38,299 bases of DNA from Leadbetterella sp. (GTDB taxonomy: Bacteria > Bacteroidota > Bacteroidia > Cytophagales > Spirosomataceae), in assembly GCA_021740125.1 (NCBI GenBank), contig JAIPAJ010000011.1:1-38299 (forward strand), read 5' to 3'. Below, in pieces: positions 7,063 through 15,262 of the stretch. The position numbers and the translations under genes were made by a program. Below the pieces are notes generated by a model. It saw nothing but the letters and a program-made list of their open reading frames with translations, made no database searches and was not told the origin of the DNA. How positions within the stretch are numbered: position 1 is the stretch's first letter; each line of letters starts with the position of its first letter.

Positions 7063-9930
7063 ATGACTTTACTACGTATCTCTATTGCACTAATTTGTTT
7101 TACAAGTTTTTGGATATTTAGCAAAACAGAATCTTCTTTTCAGCAAAAATCTATTTTAGAAGATACCACAAAAATCGACAAAGAATACTTCCTAGAAGCC
7201 ACTATGTTGGGCTATTTTGCAAAAAACGGCACTCGAAATCCTGTATTAAAAGCCAATAAAGGCATGAGAGTACGCATCACTATTACTAATGGAGAAGTGA
7301 TGACACACGATATTTCGATGGAAAAACTGGGTGTAAAAAGCAAAACTATATTTGAAAAAGGAGCTACTACGAGCATCACTTTTATGGCAGAAAATAGCGA
7401 CACCTATTTTTGTACTGTTCCAGGACACCGAGCAGCTGGGATGTTGGGAAAATTTGAAGTGGTTGATGGTTCTTTAGCCCCAAAAGTTGTGATTGGAAAA
7501 GTCCCAATAAAAAATGGAAAACCTCTTAATTTCAATTTCGAGTACGGAAATATTCAAGATTGGACAGCCATTGGCGATGCTTTCAAAAATCCAATTGTTG
7601 GTGAAAACACTTCGCCGCTCCATGAAAAAGAAATGAAGATTGGAGCTGAGGGGAAAAATTTCCTCAGCAGTGGCGGTACAATCAATTATAAACTGACAGG
7701 AACTTTGAAATCTACTAGCTTTAAAATTACACATCCTTTTGCTAGTTTCTTGGTTTCTGGAGGAGCTTTAGTAGATACAAGGGTAGAATTGGTTTTAGAC
7801 GAAACCAACAAAGTTATTTTTCAATCCACAGGACAAGGAAGAGCTACTTTACAGCCCGTTGTGGCTAATTTGAAGCCTTATTTGGGCAAAAACATTTTCA
7901 TTAGAATCATAGACAACGAAACTGGAATTTCACAGATTCCTTATATTTCAAACGACAAATGGGCTCACATAAACTTCGACAATTTCCTTTTTTATTCTGA
8001 ACGGCCAGAATTTGAAAACGAATTATTCCAAAAAGACATCATCATTTTACCACCACTTGACAGAGTTTTGAATGCCGGCCTTTCAGGTATAGAAGCCGCC
8101 AAAGCCATGACGTTGCCCAAGGGGTTTAAGGTAACATTGGCAGCTGCTGAGCCAGATATTGTTAGACCAATAAGCTTTACAATTGATGCTCGCGGAAGAC
8201 TTTGGGTGGTTGAAGGACACACTTACCCTGTGCCTGCACCTGAAGGCGAGGGACGAGACAAAATCTTGATTTTCGAAGATACCAATGGCGATGGCACGCT
8301 TGACTCCAGAAAGGTTTTTATGGAAAATCTTAACTTGGTCAGTGGAATCGAAGTGGGAATGGGCGGTGTTTGGTTGGGTGCAGCCCCTTACCTTATGTTT
8401 ATTCCGGCTGACCTCCAAAATGACAAACCACTTGGCCCACCCCAAAAACTCCTCGATGGTTGGGGAACACAAGACACGCATGAAGTACTAAACAACCTCC
8501 GTTGGGGCCCTGACGGTTGGCTTTATGGTGTACATGGTGTTTTTACACATTCCAACGTCGGGAAACCGGGTGTACCGGATAGCGAGCGTACCAAAATCAA
8601 TGCAGGGGTGTGGCGATATCATCCAATAGAACACAAATTTGAGGTTTTTGCAGAAGGCACTAGCAATCCTTGGGGTATTGATTTTAATGATTACGGCCAT
8701 CCATTTATTACGGTATGTGTGATTCCGCACATGTATCACGTAATTCAAGGTGCTCGTTATCAGAGACAGGCAGGCAAAAGTTTCAACCCTTATACCTTCG
8801 ATGAAATAAAAACAATCGCCGACCACAAACACTATGTAGGCGAAAGAGGCCCACACGCTGGAAATTTTAGATCTGGTTCTGCTGGTGGTGGGCATGCACA
8901 CGCAGGAGCAATGATATATTTGGGAGGCGACAATTGGCCAAAAGAATATCGAAACACCATATTTATGAACAACATAAATGGTGCAAAACTCAATAACGAT
9001 CTACTCGCCCGAAAAGGCTCTGGATATGTAGCATCACACCGAAAAGATTTCTTGGCCATGAATGACTCTTGGAGTCAGTGGCTCAATATGAAATACGACC
9101 AAAACGGCTCAGTTTACGCCATTGACTGGTACGATAAAAACCAATGCCATAGTTCAAATCCTGACGTTCATGATAAAACCATGGGGAGGATTTTCAAAAT
9201 CACCCACGAAAATGACAAGTTTACAAAAGTGGATTTGTGGAAAGCCACAGACATGGAATTGGTAAATTATCAATTCCATATAAACGAATATTATGTGCGT
9301 CAAGCTAGGACCATTTTGCAAGAAAGAGGTGGAAATAATGCAGTTAACGCAGCTTTGAAAGATATTCTAAACAAAAATCCTGATGTAACACGAAAATTGC
9401 GTGCATTGTGGACTTTGCAAGTAGTTAAAGGTATTTCAGAGAAAGAATTGAGAGATTTACTAACACATGCTGATGAAAACATCAGAAGTTGGGCGATACA
9501 ATTTTTGACCGAGAAAAAAACTATTTCCGACGAAACTTTAGCAAGTTTTGAGGCATTGGCAAAAACCGAAAAATCACCTTTAGTCCGTTTATATTTAACT
9601 TCAGGAATGTTACGTTTGGAAGCTTCAAACCGCTGGAATGTGTTGGAAATGTTGACAAAAAATGAAATGGATGCAACCGATCAAAACATGCCATTGATGC
9701 TATGGTATGCCTCTGAACCGTTGGCCGAACTTGACCCCAATAGAGCAATTGTTTTAGCTGAAAAATCTAAAATGCCTAAAATGCTAAATTATATGATTCA
9801 ACGAATTGGAGCAATTCAAAGCGACGAAACAAAAAAAGTATTAAAAGATCTTAGCTTGCGTCTTGGACATTCTCACGAAAATCACGAAAACATGATGTTG
9901 ATAGAGAAAATATTAGAAACGAACCACTAA
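7063..9930 (+). CDS. Exported cupredoxin / sugar-dehydrogenase-like propeller / HEAT-repeat protein
   Basis: Multidomain exported protein of 955 residues. After a signal peptide comes a plastocyanin/azurin-like domain (about 42-135) with a complete type-1 copper ligand set: His82, Cys117, His122 and Met127, in the context FCTVPGHRAAGM. Residues of about 150-320 form a beta-sandwich beginning NFEYGNIQDWTAIGDAF. Residues of about 345-740 are the beta-propeller of PVC-type 'membrane-bound dehydrogenase' proteins (LPKGFKVTLAAAEPDIVRP, then RLWVVEGHTYP). The last 200 residues look like HEAT repeats. The cytochrome c CxxCH motif common in this family is absent, so the copper domain may be the electron acceptor; that is inference. 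It is flanked by DUF1080 and FG-GAP genes, which suggests periplasmic oxidation of a sugar or related substrate. Confidence 0.85.
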   Translation: MTLLRISIALICFTSFWIFSKTESSFQQKSILEDTTKIDKEYFLEATMLGYFAKNGTRNPVLKANKGMRVRITITNGEVMTHDISMEKLGVKSKTIFEKGATTSITFMAENSDTYFCTVPGHRAAGMLGKFEVVDGSLAPKVVIGKVPIKNGKPLNFNFEYGNIQDWTAIGDAFKNPIVGENTSPLHEKEMKIGAEGKNFLSSGGTINYKLTGTLKSTSFKITHPFASFLVSGGALVDTRVELVLDETNKVIFQSTGQGRATLQPVVANLKPYLGKNIFIRIIDNETGISQIPYISNDKWAHINFDNFLFYSERPEFENELFQKDIIILPPLDRVLNAGLSGIEAAKAMTLPKGFKVTLAAAEPDIVRPISFTIDARGRLWVVEGHTYPVPAPEGEGRDKILIFEDTNGDGTLDSRKVFMENLNLVSGIEVGMGGVWLGAAPYLMFIPADLQNDKPLGPPQKLLDGWGTQDTHEVLNNLRWGPDGWLYGVHGVFTHSNVGKPGVPDSERTKINAGVWRYHPIEHKFEVFAEGTSNPWGIDFNDYGHPFITVCVIPHMYHVIQGARYQRQAGKSFNPYTFDEIKTIADHKHYVGERGPHAGNFRSGSAGGGHAHAGAMIYLGGDNWPKEYRNTIFMNNINGAKLNNDLLARKGSGYVASHRKDFLAMNDSWSQWLNMKYDQNGSVYAIDWYDKNQCHSSNPDVHDKTMGRIFKITHENDKFTKVDLWKATDMELVNYQFHINEYYVRQARTILQERGGNNAVNAALKDILNKNPDVTRKLRALWTLQVVKGISEKELRDLLTHADENIRSWAIQFLTEKKTISDETLASFEALAKTEKSPLVRLYLTSGMLRLEASNRWNVLEMLTKNEMDATDQNMPLMLWYASEPLAELDPNRAIVLAEKSKMPKMLNYMIQRIGAIQSDETKKVLKDLSLRLGHSHENHENMMLIEKILETNH

Positions 9931-9980
9931 AAATTGTCTATTAACTTTTTATAAAACTCCGTTCACTATGTGTCAAAATA

Positions 9981-9987
9981 TTCAACC
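9981..9987 (+). promoter_or_regulatory. TTCAACC start-proximal motif (site 4)
   Basis: TTCAACC ends 2 bp before the ATG at 9990, close enough to lie within a ribosome footprint. Confidence 0.45.
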
Positions 9988-9989
9988 AA

Positions 9990-11144
9990 ATGAATAAAAT
10001 AACAATTCTATCCATTTTCTGTCTAATTGTATCAATTGCGATTGGTCAAGTTCCAATATTCAAAAAAACGGTCTTAACAAGAGACTTCGTTTCTGAAGGC
10101 GTAGCGGTAGCCGACCTCAACAAGGATGGCAAAATAGACATCATTGCAGGTTATTATTGGTTCGAGGCACCCAAATGGACACGCCACGAAATGGCACCTT
10201 CAAGGACATTCGACCCAAGAAAAGAATATTGCGAGTCATTCCTGAATCACGCCATGGATGTAAACCTTGATGGCTGGGAAGATGTAATTATCATTGATTA
10301 CCCAGGTAAACCTGCATTTTGGTTCGAAAATCCGAAAAACAAACCCGGCCAATGGCAAAAACACATTATGGCAGACTCCATGGGCATTGCCAACGAATCT
10401 CCTGGATTTATAGATATTGATGGTGACGGACGTTTAGATCTCTTGTGTGGCGATGTAAAGAAAAAACAGATAGTATGGCTGCAGGCACCTACAAAAAAAA
10501 GCGAAACCGAATGGAAAAGACATAATATCAGTAAAGAAAATGTGAACGGAACTGAGAGATTTTCGCACGGTATAGGCTTTGGTGACATCAATTTGGACGG
10601 AATCAAGGATGTGGTTATAAAAGAAGGCTGGTTTGAAGGCAAAAAAAACCAAAGTTCAGGAGACTGGACATTTCATGCAGCTAATCTGGGCGACGCTTGC
10701 TCGCACATGCAAGTATTGGATATGAACGGTGATGGCAAAAACGATGTTCTGACGGCTTCTGCCCATAAGTTAGGCGTTTGGTGGTACGAACAAATAATTG
10801 AAAATGGACAAATCAACTTTAAAATGCATGAAATTAGTCGTACTACCGCCCAAACTCACTCTTCTATAATGGCAGATATAAATGGCGACGGTAGAAAAGA
10901 CTATATTACTGGAAAAAGATTCTTAGCCCACAACGGTAACGATGCTGGTGATGGCGATGCACCCATACTGATGTGGTTTGACCTTCATCCCAAAAAAGCA
11001 CCTTACTACACCGAACATATCATAGACTCAGACTCTGGTGCAGGACTAAACATAGCCGTAAAAGATATGAACAAAGACAAAAAACTCGATATCATTATTG
11101 CTAATAAAAATGGGGTGTTTCTGTTGGAGAATGGTGGGAAGTGA
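9990..11144 (+). CDS. Secreted FG-GAP/VCBS repeat protein
   Basis: The 384-residue protein has a signal peptide (about 1-19) and then at least six copies of a calcium-loop repeat of the form D-x-N/D-x-D-G-x-x-D, for example DLNKDGKIDI, DVNLDGWEDV, DIDGDGRLDL, DINLDGIKDV, DMNGDGKNDV and DINGDGRKDY. The last, DMNKDKKLDI, has lost the Gly. Repeats of this type build a beta-propeller with bound calcium, as in FG-GAP/VCBS proteins. No catalytic residues are apparent, so it may act in binding or as a partner of the neighbouring exported proteins. It is the last plus-strand gene of the cluster and is followed by a hairpin at 11172 shared with the convergent oxidoreductase gene. The repeat architecture is certain; the function is not known. 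Confidence 0.88.
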   Translation: MNKITILSIFCLIVSIAIGQVPIFKKTVLTRDFVSEGVAVADLNKDGKIDIIAGYYWFEAPKWTRHEMAPSRTFDPRKEYCESFLNHAMDVNLDGWEDVIIIDYPGKPAFWFENPKNKPGQWQKHIMADSMGIANESPGFIDIDGDGRLDLLCGDVKKKQIVWLQAPTKKSETEWKRHNISKENVNGTERFSHGIGFGDINLDGIKDVVIKEGWFEGKKNQSSGDWTFHAANLGDACSHMQVLDMNGDGKNDVLTASAHKLGVWWYEQIIENGQINFKMHEISRTTAQTHSSIMADINGDGRKDYITGKRFLAHNGNDAGDGDAPILMWFDLHPKKAPYYTEHIIDSDSGAGLNIAVKDMNKDKKLDIIIANKNGVFLLENGGK

Positions 11145-11171
11145 TTTTGTACGAAAGGAATTAAAGATATA

Positions 11172-11201
11172 TTAACCACCTCGACAGGTAGAGGTGGTTA
11201 A
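11172..11201. terminator. Hairpin between convergent genes, probable bidirectional terminator
   Basis: Perfect inverted repeat: arms TTAACCACCTC (11172-11182) and GAGGTGGTTAA (11191-11201) around an 8-nt loop. It lies between the stops of the FG-GAP gene (plus) and the oxidoreductase gene (minus). The A/T-rich flanks suit termination in both directions, although neither side has a long U tract. Confidence 0.6.
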
Positions 11202-11225
11202 AAAAGACAAATTTAATCCCCACTT

Positions 11226-12884
11226 TCAGAGGGTCAATTTTTGTCCAAACTTTATCAAAGTAGCCTCCAAATCAGCATATGAAAGTCTTTGTGGAGCAAT
11301 TTTTTTATCAATAGACAAAACCGCCGCCGTAGCAGCCGATTGACCAAGGATCATAAAAACGGGCTCCATTCTGATAGAACCATAAGCAATGTGCGAGCTT
11401 GACACGCAAACGGGCACAAGCAAATTGTTACATTCTGATTCTTTCGGCAATATCGATCCATAAGCTATCGAATAAGGTTTGTCTGGATGCACTCCTATAT
11501 CGCCTTCGTTTTGCACATATCCTTCTTCGGTTACATAACGCTGAATATTGTGAGAATCCAGGGTATAAGAACCCATTCCGATAGGTTTCGGTACATCTGT
11601 TTTACCAAGAGCATCTGCTTCAGTCATCACAAAATCTCCAATCATACGGCGAGCCTCACGAATGTATAATTGATGAGGCCAGTTGCCGTTATCTTTAAAT
11701 TCGTCCATAGGCAATCCCCATTTTTGCATTTGCTCATGAACATCCGCTGGCACACTTGGGTCATTTTGTAAGAAATAAAGTAATCCTTTCTGATACAATT
11801 CATGCTCTTTTATGATCTGTTGACGTCGCTCATAGCTGGCTTCTGGGTAATCATAATTTTTGCCAATGTAATCGGTACTAAACGGCCCATGATTGTTGGT
11901 GTCTGTTTTCCGGTTTGGAATTGCATCGTATTTGTCAAAAAGTTCTCTCCAACCAGCATCAAAAACCCTTGCTACCAATTCATATCTTGCAGCATCATAA
12001 CCAACGGGTTTTGGAAAAGGAATCCGATTTTGAGGATGATTGCTCAAGCACATTCTAAAACAATAAGCTTGAATTTTATTATCTCCGGTTCCGTTTACTC
12101 CCAGTTTCTCAGATGATATTTCTGGTAACAAACCACTAGAGGTATCGCCAACTATTTTGAATGGGCTAATTTTGGATTTGAAATGATGTCCATGATGAAA
12201 GATTCCTGCTTGTACTCCGTTCCATTTTTCATTATAAACTCTATTTGCTTCTCGCCCAACATGATAACTTACTCCTGCAAGAGCCATCAAATCTCCTTCA
12301 TAAGTGGCGTCAATAAACATTTTGCCCTTATATATATTGCCAGATAATGTCTTTATTGAACGAATACATGCATTGGTTTTGACTATTCCTTTACTTGATC
12401 TATCTATCCATTCATTGCGAAAGACCACCAGTTTATTTTCTAGTACAAAATCCTCAAAAACCTTTTCGGCAGCATGTGGCTCAAATATCCACATCGTACG
12501 GTTAGCCCCATCGATTGCTGGAGTTCCTTGTCCTTTATTGCCATATTCTTCTTTTTTCTGCCAATTCCATGCCTCATGATTTTGGTAATGATCATACAGT
12601 CTTTGATAAAACTCACGAGAAAGTCCACCTATCACTTCTTTATTTCCAGTATCAGTAAATCCCAAGCCGCCAGAGGAAAGCCCGCCTAAATGTGAATCCG
12701 GTGAAACAATTATAACAGATTTCCCCATTTTTTTTACTTGAACAGCCGCAGTAATTGCTGCCGATGTGCCACCATAAATGATTACATCAGCAGTACGAAC
12801 ATTGGCTTTTATTGAACTGGAGATTTTAAAACTGGGAAAAGACACAGAAATTGTGCATAAGATAAGCACAAGCATTTTTTTCAT
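11226..12884 (-). CDS. Exported FAD-dependent oxidoreductase (FAD_oxidored family)
   Basis: Flavoprotein of 552 residues with an N-terminal signal-like hydrophobic segment (about 1-25). The dinucleotide-binding region follows: ADVIIYGGTSAAITAAVQ, then GKSVIIVSPDSHLGGLSSGGLG. This is the signature of the FAD_oxidored family (PF12831) rather than GMC or succinate-dehydrogenase types. Further family landmarks are MFIDATYEGDLMALAGVSYHVGREA and the C-terminal SHIAYGSIRMEPVFMILGQSAATAAVLS. Members are common beside carbohydrate-degradation genes in Bacteroidota and Planctomycetota, and most have no known substrate. It converges on the plus-strand cluster at 4513-11144 and may serve the same pathway. 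The ATG at 12884 gives the signal segment; no strong promoter was found. Confidence 0.88.
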   Translation of the reverse strand: MKKMLVLILCTISVSFPSFKISSSIKANVRTADVIIYGGTSAAITAAVQVKKMGKSVIIVSPDSHLGGLSSGGLGFTDTGNKEVIGGLSREFYQRLYDHYQNHEAWNWQKKEEYGNKGQGTPAIDGANRTMWIFEPHAAEKVFEDFVLENKLVVFRNEWIDRSSKGIVKTNACIRSIKTLSGNIYKGKMFIDATYEGDLMALAGVSYHVGREANRVYNEKWNGVQAGIFHHGHHFKSKISPFKIVGDTSSGLLPEISSEKLGVNGTGDNKIQAYCFRMCLSNHPQNRIPFPKPVGYDAARYELVARVFDAGWRELFDKYDAIPNRKTDTNNHGPFSTDYIGKNYDYPEASYERRQQIIKEHELYQKGLLYFLQNDPSVPADVHEQMQKWGLPMDEFKDNGNWPHQLYIREARRMIGDFVMTEADALGKTDVPKPIGMGSYTLDSHNIQRYVTEEGYVQNEGDIGVHPDKPYSIAYGSILPKESECNNLLVPVCVSSSHIAYGSIRMEPVFMILGQSAATAAVLSIDKKIAPQRLSYADLEATLIKFGQKLTL

Positions 12885-12950
12885 ATAAACATTGAATAAA
12901 TTGTGTCCTAAGATACGTAGTTTTTAGACATATTCAACTATGCTTAATTT

Positions 12951-13850
12951 TCAACGAGCCAAAACCGCTTCAGAATAAGTAAAAATTTTATATCCAGTGA
13001 AGTTCAAGTCTAATAGAATGTAGCTATTCGATTTTTTCAGATCTTTTATAAAATCATCAAATGCGGTTATGAAGTTCTTGTTTTGATGAGTTTTGGAAAA
13101 ATATTTAAACATAAATTCTTGTTCTGAACTAAATATGATTAAAATCTCAGGTTTTTTATTTAGTTCTTTTGCAGCTTTTGCAAGAAGCAGTAGTCGTTCC
13201 TTTGTGTAGTCAAAGTTAGGAGTGCCATCATAACAATGTACAGCAATTTTATCTAGATTATTTACTAAAAATTTAGCTTCTTCAAAGTCATTATTTTGGG
13301 CATTTAGCCATCCAATGTATATTTCGGTGTCAAAGTTATCTTTATTCTGAATTTTAAGGTCTTTTATATGCAAAATCAGATTTTGATTACAGGCGTAATT
13401 ACACTCAGGATTGGTTTGCCACCACTCATTTTCTATCGAAAAAACATCGAATTTCTCACTTTCATTGTTTCTGCCAAGGTTATAGGCTTCACACTCATTA
13501 AATGCTTTTATGGTGCTGTGAGTAGCAGATATTTTTGTAACACCAAAGTCTTTTCTGGCCTTTGAAATAAATCTAGCCAAACTTGGATATTTGCTTGGTC
13601 TATTGGTAATTTCCCAAAGACCATAGAGACTCAACTCATTGAAATCATGAGATTTTACATATCTTAGAAGCTTGTTTTCCTTAGCAGTATCGCCCAAAAT
13701 ATCTTGAAATCTATCCACATATAAGCCCTTATGCAGCAAATTTACCTCTATAGGCACAGCCAGATTGTCTTGTACATTACAAGATTGAAAAACAATAAAT
13801 GTACCCGCAATAAAAAGTATTATTACAAAAAGCCTAGACCAAGTTTTCAA
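12951..13850 (-). CDS. Predicted lipoprotein, possible TIM-barrel-like
   Basis: The 299-residue product has a hydrophobic N-terminus (about 6-20) ending in a lipobox-like FQSC with Cys24, so it is probably an anchored lipoprotein. The rest alternates predicted strands and helices (for example FNELSLYGLWEI, FGVTKISATHSTIKAF, FDVFSIENEWW, DTEIYIGWLNAQ, KIAVHCYDG, KPEILIIFSSE), which resembles a TIM barrel such as a glycoside-hydrolase-like fold. Acidic residues in IENEWW could be active-site candidates, but this is inference only. I do not recognise the family. It is upstream of the FAD oxidoreductase on the same strand, with a 66-bp gap. Confidence 0.75.
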   Translation of the reverse strand: MKTWSRLFVIILFIAGTFIVFQSCNVQDNLAVPIEVNLLHKGLYVDRFQDILGDTAKENKLLRYVKSHDFNELSLYGLWEITNRPSKYPSLARFISKARKDFGVTKISATHSTIKAFNECEAYNLGRNNESEKFDVFSIENEWWQTNPECNYACNQNLILHIKDLKIQNKDNFDTEIYIGWLNAQNNDFEEAKFLVNNLDKIAVHCYDGTPNFDYTKERLLLLAKAAKELNKKPEILIIFSSEQEFMFKYFSKTHQNKNFITAFDDFIKDLKKSNSYILLDLNFTGYKIFTYSEAVLAR

Positions 13851-13989
13851 AACGATTCAATTAAGATGATAAAGCACTGATAATTATTTAAAAATTATCA
13901 AAAATTAAGCCGAATTTAAAAACTACATTAATACGATATGAATCATCTAAAAGTAAATTTATACAAATCGAATTTTATAACGATTTACA

Positions 13990-14655
13990 TCACTTCAATA
14001 CCCCATCCACCATTTTATATCGATATGTTGATGTACTTTTGTTTTGATATTCCATCTCTTTATCGTCGATGCCACCATTGTTTACAGTTTCAATGATAGT
14101 AAGATTTCCCATTTTGTCTAAAACTGAGTTCGTTTTAAAGCTATCATAAAAAGGAGCATCTGCCCAATTATGAAAATAAGCAAAAGGCACACAGCCAACA
14201 TTTTTACTGTCTTTAATCGAACTAACCAAAATCACTTTTCCGTTCGCATAAGGGCAAGCTTCATAAGTCTGATAATCAAATCCCCAAATTTTAAGTACAT
14301 TACCCTCACCAAGATCTATGTCTTTATATAAAACCGCCTTAATGTCTTTATACATTCCGATGTCTAGATGAGAAACATAGTCTGGATAACTATTAGTTTT
14401 TTTGATAGAATCTAACTTCAAAAATCCATCTCCTAATCCATAAAAAAGACTTGTATCAGCCAAGTTCTTGGTTAATTCTTTTATATCTAAGGCGTTTACG
14501 AGCTTCAAAGTAGTATCAGCAAAGATTTTCTCTAAGCCAAGACTGTCGAGTTTAATTTCTTCAGAAATGGCATTAGTTATTTCAGTCGTATTATCTTTTT
14601 TGGAATAACATCCCAAAAGGATAGCTAAAGTAAAAATGCTGTATAAAATTCTCAT
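13990..14655 (-). CDS. Predicted lipoprotein of unknown function
   Basis: The 221-residue product begins MRILYSIFTLAILLGC, a lipoprotein signal with Cys16 as the lipidated residue. The mature part starts with a low-complexity acidic and polar stretch (about 17-60) and continues as a compact domain with two Cys residues (EACPYANGK and KNVGCVPFAYF) that could form a disulfide. No family is recognised. It stands alone, with 139 bp to the lipoprotein gene downstream and the tRNA-Val region upstream. Confidence 0.75.
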   Translation of the reverse strand: MRILYSIFTLAILLGCYSKKDNTTEITNAISEEIKLDSLGLEKIFADTTLKLVNALDIKELTKNLADTSLFYGLGDGFLKLDSIKKTNSYPDYVSHLDIGMYKDIKAVLYKDIDLGEGNVLKIWGFDYQTYEACPYANGKVILVSSIKDSKNVGCVPFAYFHNWADAPFYDSFKTNSVLDKMGNLTIIETVNNGGIDDKEMEYQNKSTSTYRYKMVDGVLK

Positions 14656-14825
14656 TTGTTTCAGATATAAGGTTTGTACTTAAAATTACAATAGAATTTT
14701 TGAAGAATAGTAATCTGGAATTTATGCCAATTAGAATTTTGTATTTATGAAGGTCCGTTCATGTCTAAAAAAACTTCAGATATTTATGAGTCTATTGAGG
14801 GTTTGAATGGAGTGCGAAGTTTCAT

Positions 14826-14847
14826 TTCGAAAGCGAGTCTTTGCAAT
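14826..14847 (-). repeat. REP-like short repeat, copy A
   Basis: On the minus strand this reads TTGCAAAGACTCGCTTTCGAA, closely matching copy B at 14924-14945 (GTGCAATGACTCGCTTCGAA). Such GCAATGAC/CGCTTCG-containing units resemble intergenic repeats scattered in many bacterial genomes; that resemblance is from memory. Confidence 0.45.
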
Positions 14848-14863
14848 CTTCGTATCGAAAAAT

Positions 14864-14892
14864 AAAAAAAGCCTCCTATTTCTTTGAGGATA
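14864..14892 (-). terminator. Decayed copy of the tRNA-Val terminator
   Basis: The plus strand reads AAAAAAAGCCTC, a spacer, then TTTGAGGA. This is a degenerate version of the intact hairpin at 14990-15019, with the stem shortened. It lies beside the tRNA fragment in the same order as the functional pair. Confidence 0.45.
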
Positions 14893-14895
14893 ACA

Positions 14896-14970
14896 TGCGA
14901 GTTGAGGGGTATAACAATTCGCAATTCGAAGCGAGTCATTGCACCGTCTCGACCCTCCGCTTGTAAGGCA
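14896..14970 (-). pseudogene. Degenerate partial duplicate of tRNA-Val(UAC)
   Basis: Two blocks match the functional tRNA at 15022-15096: TGCGAGTTGAGGGG at 14896-14909 (3' acceptor and T stem) and CGACCCTCCGCTTGTAAGGCA at 14950-14970 (variable loop and anticodon arm). Between them the T loop is replaced by about 40 bp that contain REP-like copy B (14924-14945). The 5' half is missing, so no cloverleaf can form. The order of tRNA fragment then terminator copy shows a tandem duplication followed by decay. Confidence 0.65.
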
Positions 14971-14989
14971 AATATCAATTTTTGTTCAT

Positions 14990-15019
14990 AAAAAAAGCCT
15001 CAACTTTCGTTGAGGCTTC
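14990..15019 (-). terminator. Rho-independent terminator of tRNA-Val
   Basis: On the minus strand a 10-bp stem AAGCCTCAAC / GTTGAGGCTT closes a GAAA tetraloop and is followed directly by a run of T. It starts 2-3 bp beyond the tRNA 3' end. A textbook intrinsic terminator. Confidence 0.9.
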
Positions 15020-15021
15020 CG

Positions 15022-15096
15022 TGGGAGTTGAGGGATTCGAACCCCCGACCCTCTGCTTGTAAGGCAGATGCTCTGAACCAACTGAGCTAAACTCCC
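15022..15096 (-). tRNA. tRNA-Val (anticodon UAC)
   Basis: The minus strand folds as a complete 75-nt cloverleaf: acceptor stem GGGAGTT/AACTCCC with discriminator A, D arm GCTC/GAGC, anticodon stem TCTGC/GCAGA with loop CTTACAA, variable GGGTC, and T arm with TTCGAAT. The anticodon TAC reads GUN valine codons. No CCA end is encoded. A promoter (15120-15151) precedes it and a strong terminator (14990-15019) follows. Apparent open frames across it are incidental. Confidence 0.96.
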
Positions 15097-15119
15097 TTTT
15101 TCCCTGTGCGTTGGGAGTG

Positions 15120-15151
15120 CAAAGATGCAGGACTGATTTTTTATTTCCAAA
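15120..15151 (-). promoter_or_regulatory. Promoter of tRNA-Val
   Basis: On the minus strand TTTG (15151-15148) is followed after 20 bp by CATCTTTG (15127-15120). This fits the Bacteroidota -33/-7 pattern with one mismatch in the -7 box, and is placed correctly for the tRNA 5' end at 15096. Confidence 0.6.
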
Positions 15152-15156
15152 TATTG

Positions 15157-15184
15157 AGTAAAAAAAAATATCTTTTTTTTTACT
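15157..15184. repeat. Perfect A9/T9 inverted repeat
   Basis: Left arm AGT plus nine A (15157-15168), loop TATC, right arm nine T plus ACT (15173-15184). Perfect 12-bp arms. It lies upstream of both the tRNA promoter and uxuA, so it is not an obvious terminator for either gene; it could be a structural or protein-binding element. Confidence 0.6.
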
Positions 15185-15202
15185 TTCATAATTCATCACA
15201 AA

Positions 15203-15215
15203 TTTTTGACAAAAA
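15203..15215. promoter_or_regulatory. Putative distal operator of uxuA-kdgK
   Basis: TTTTTGACAAAAA, an inverted repeat with 5-bp arms. It shares its core, in reverse orientation, with the promoter-overlapping site at 15263-15282. The centres are about 63-64 bp apart, close to six helical turns. Confidence 0.45.
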
Positions 15216-15262
15216 AATACAATTATTTAAATCTATAATGGTAGTATTTCGATACTCTATCC

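Noticed and set aside
14784-15199. Open reading frames of 64-74 codons on the minus strand
   Set aside because: They run across the tRNA-Val, its terminator and the pseudo-tRNA, and their translations are simply read-through of structural RNA sequence.
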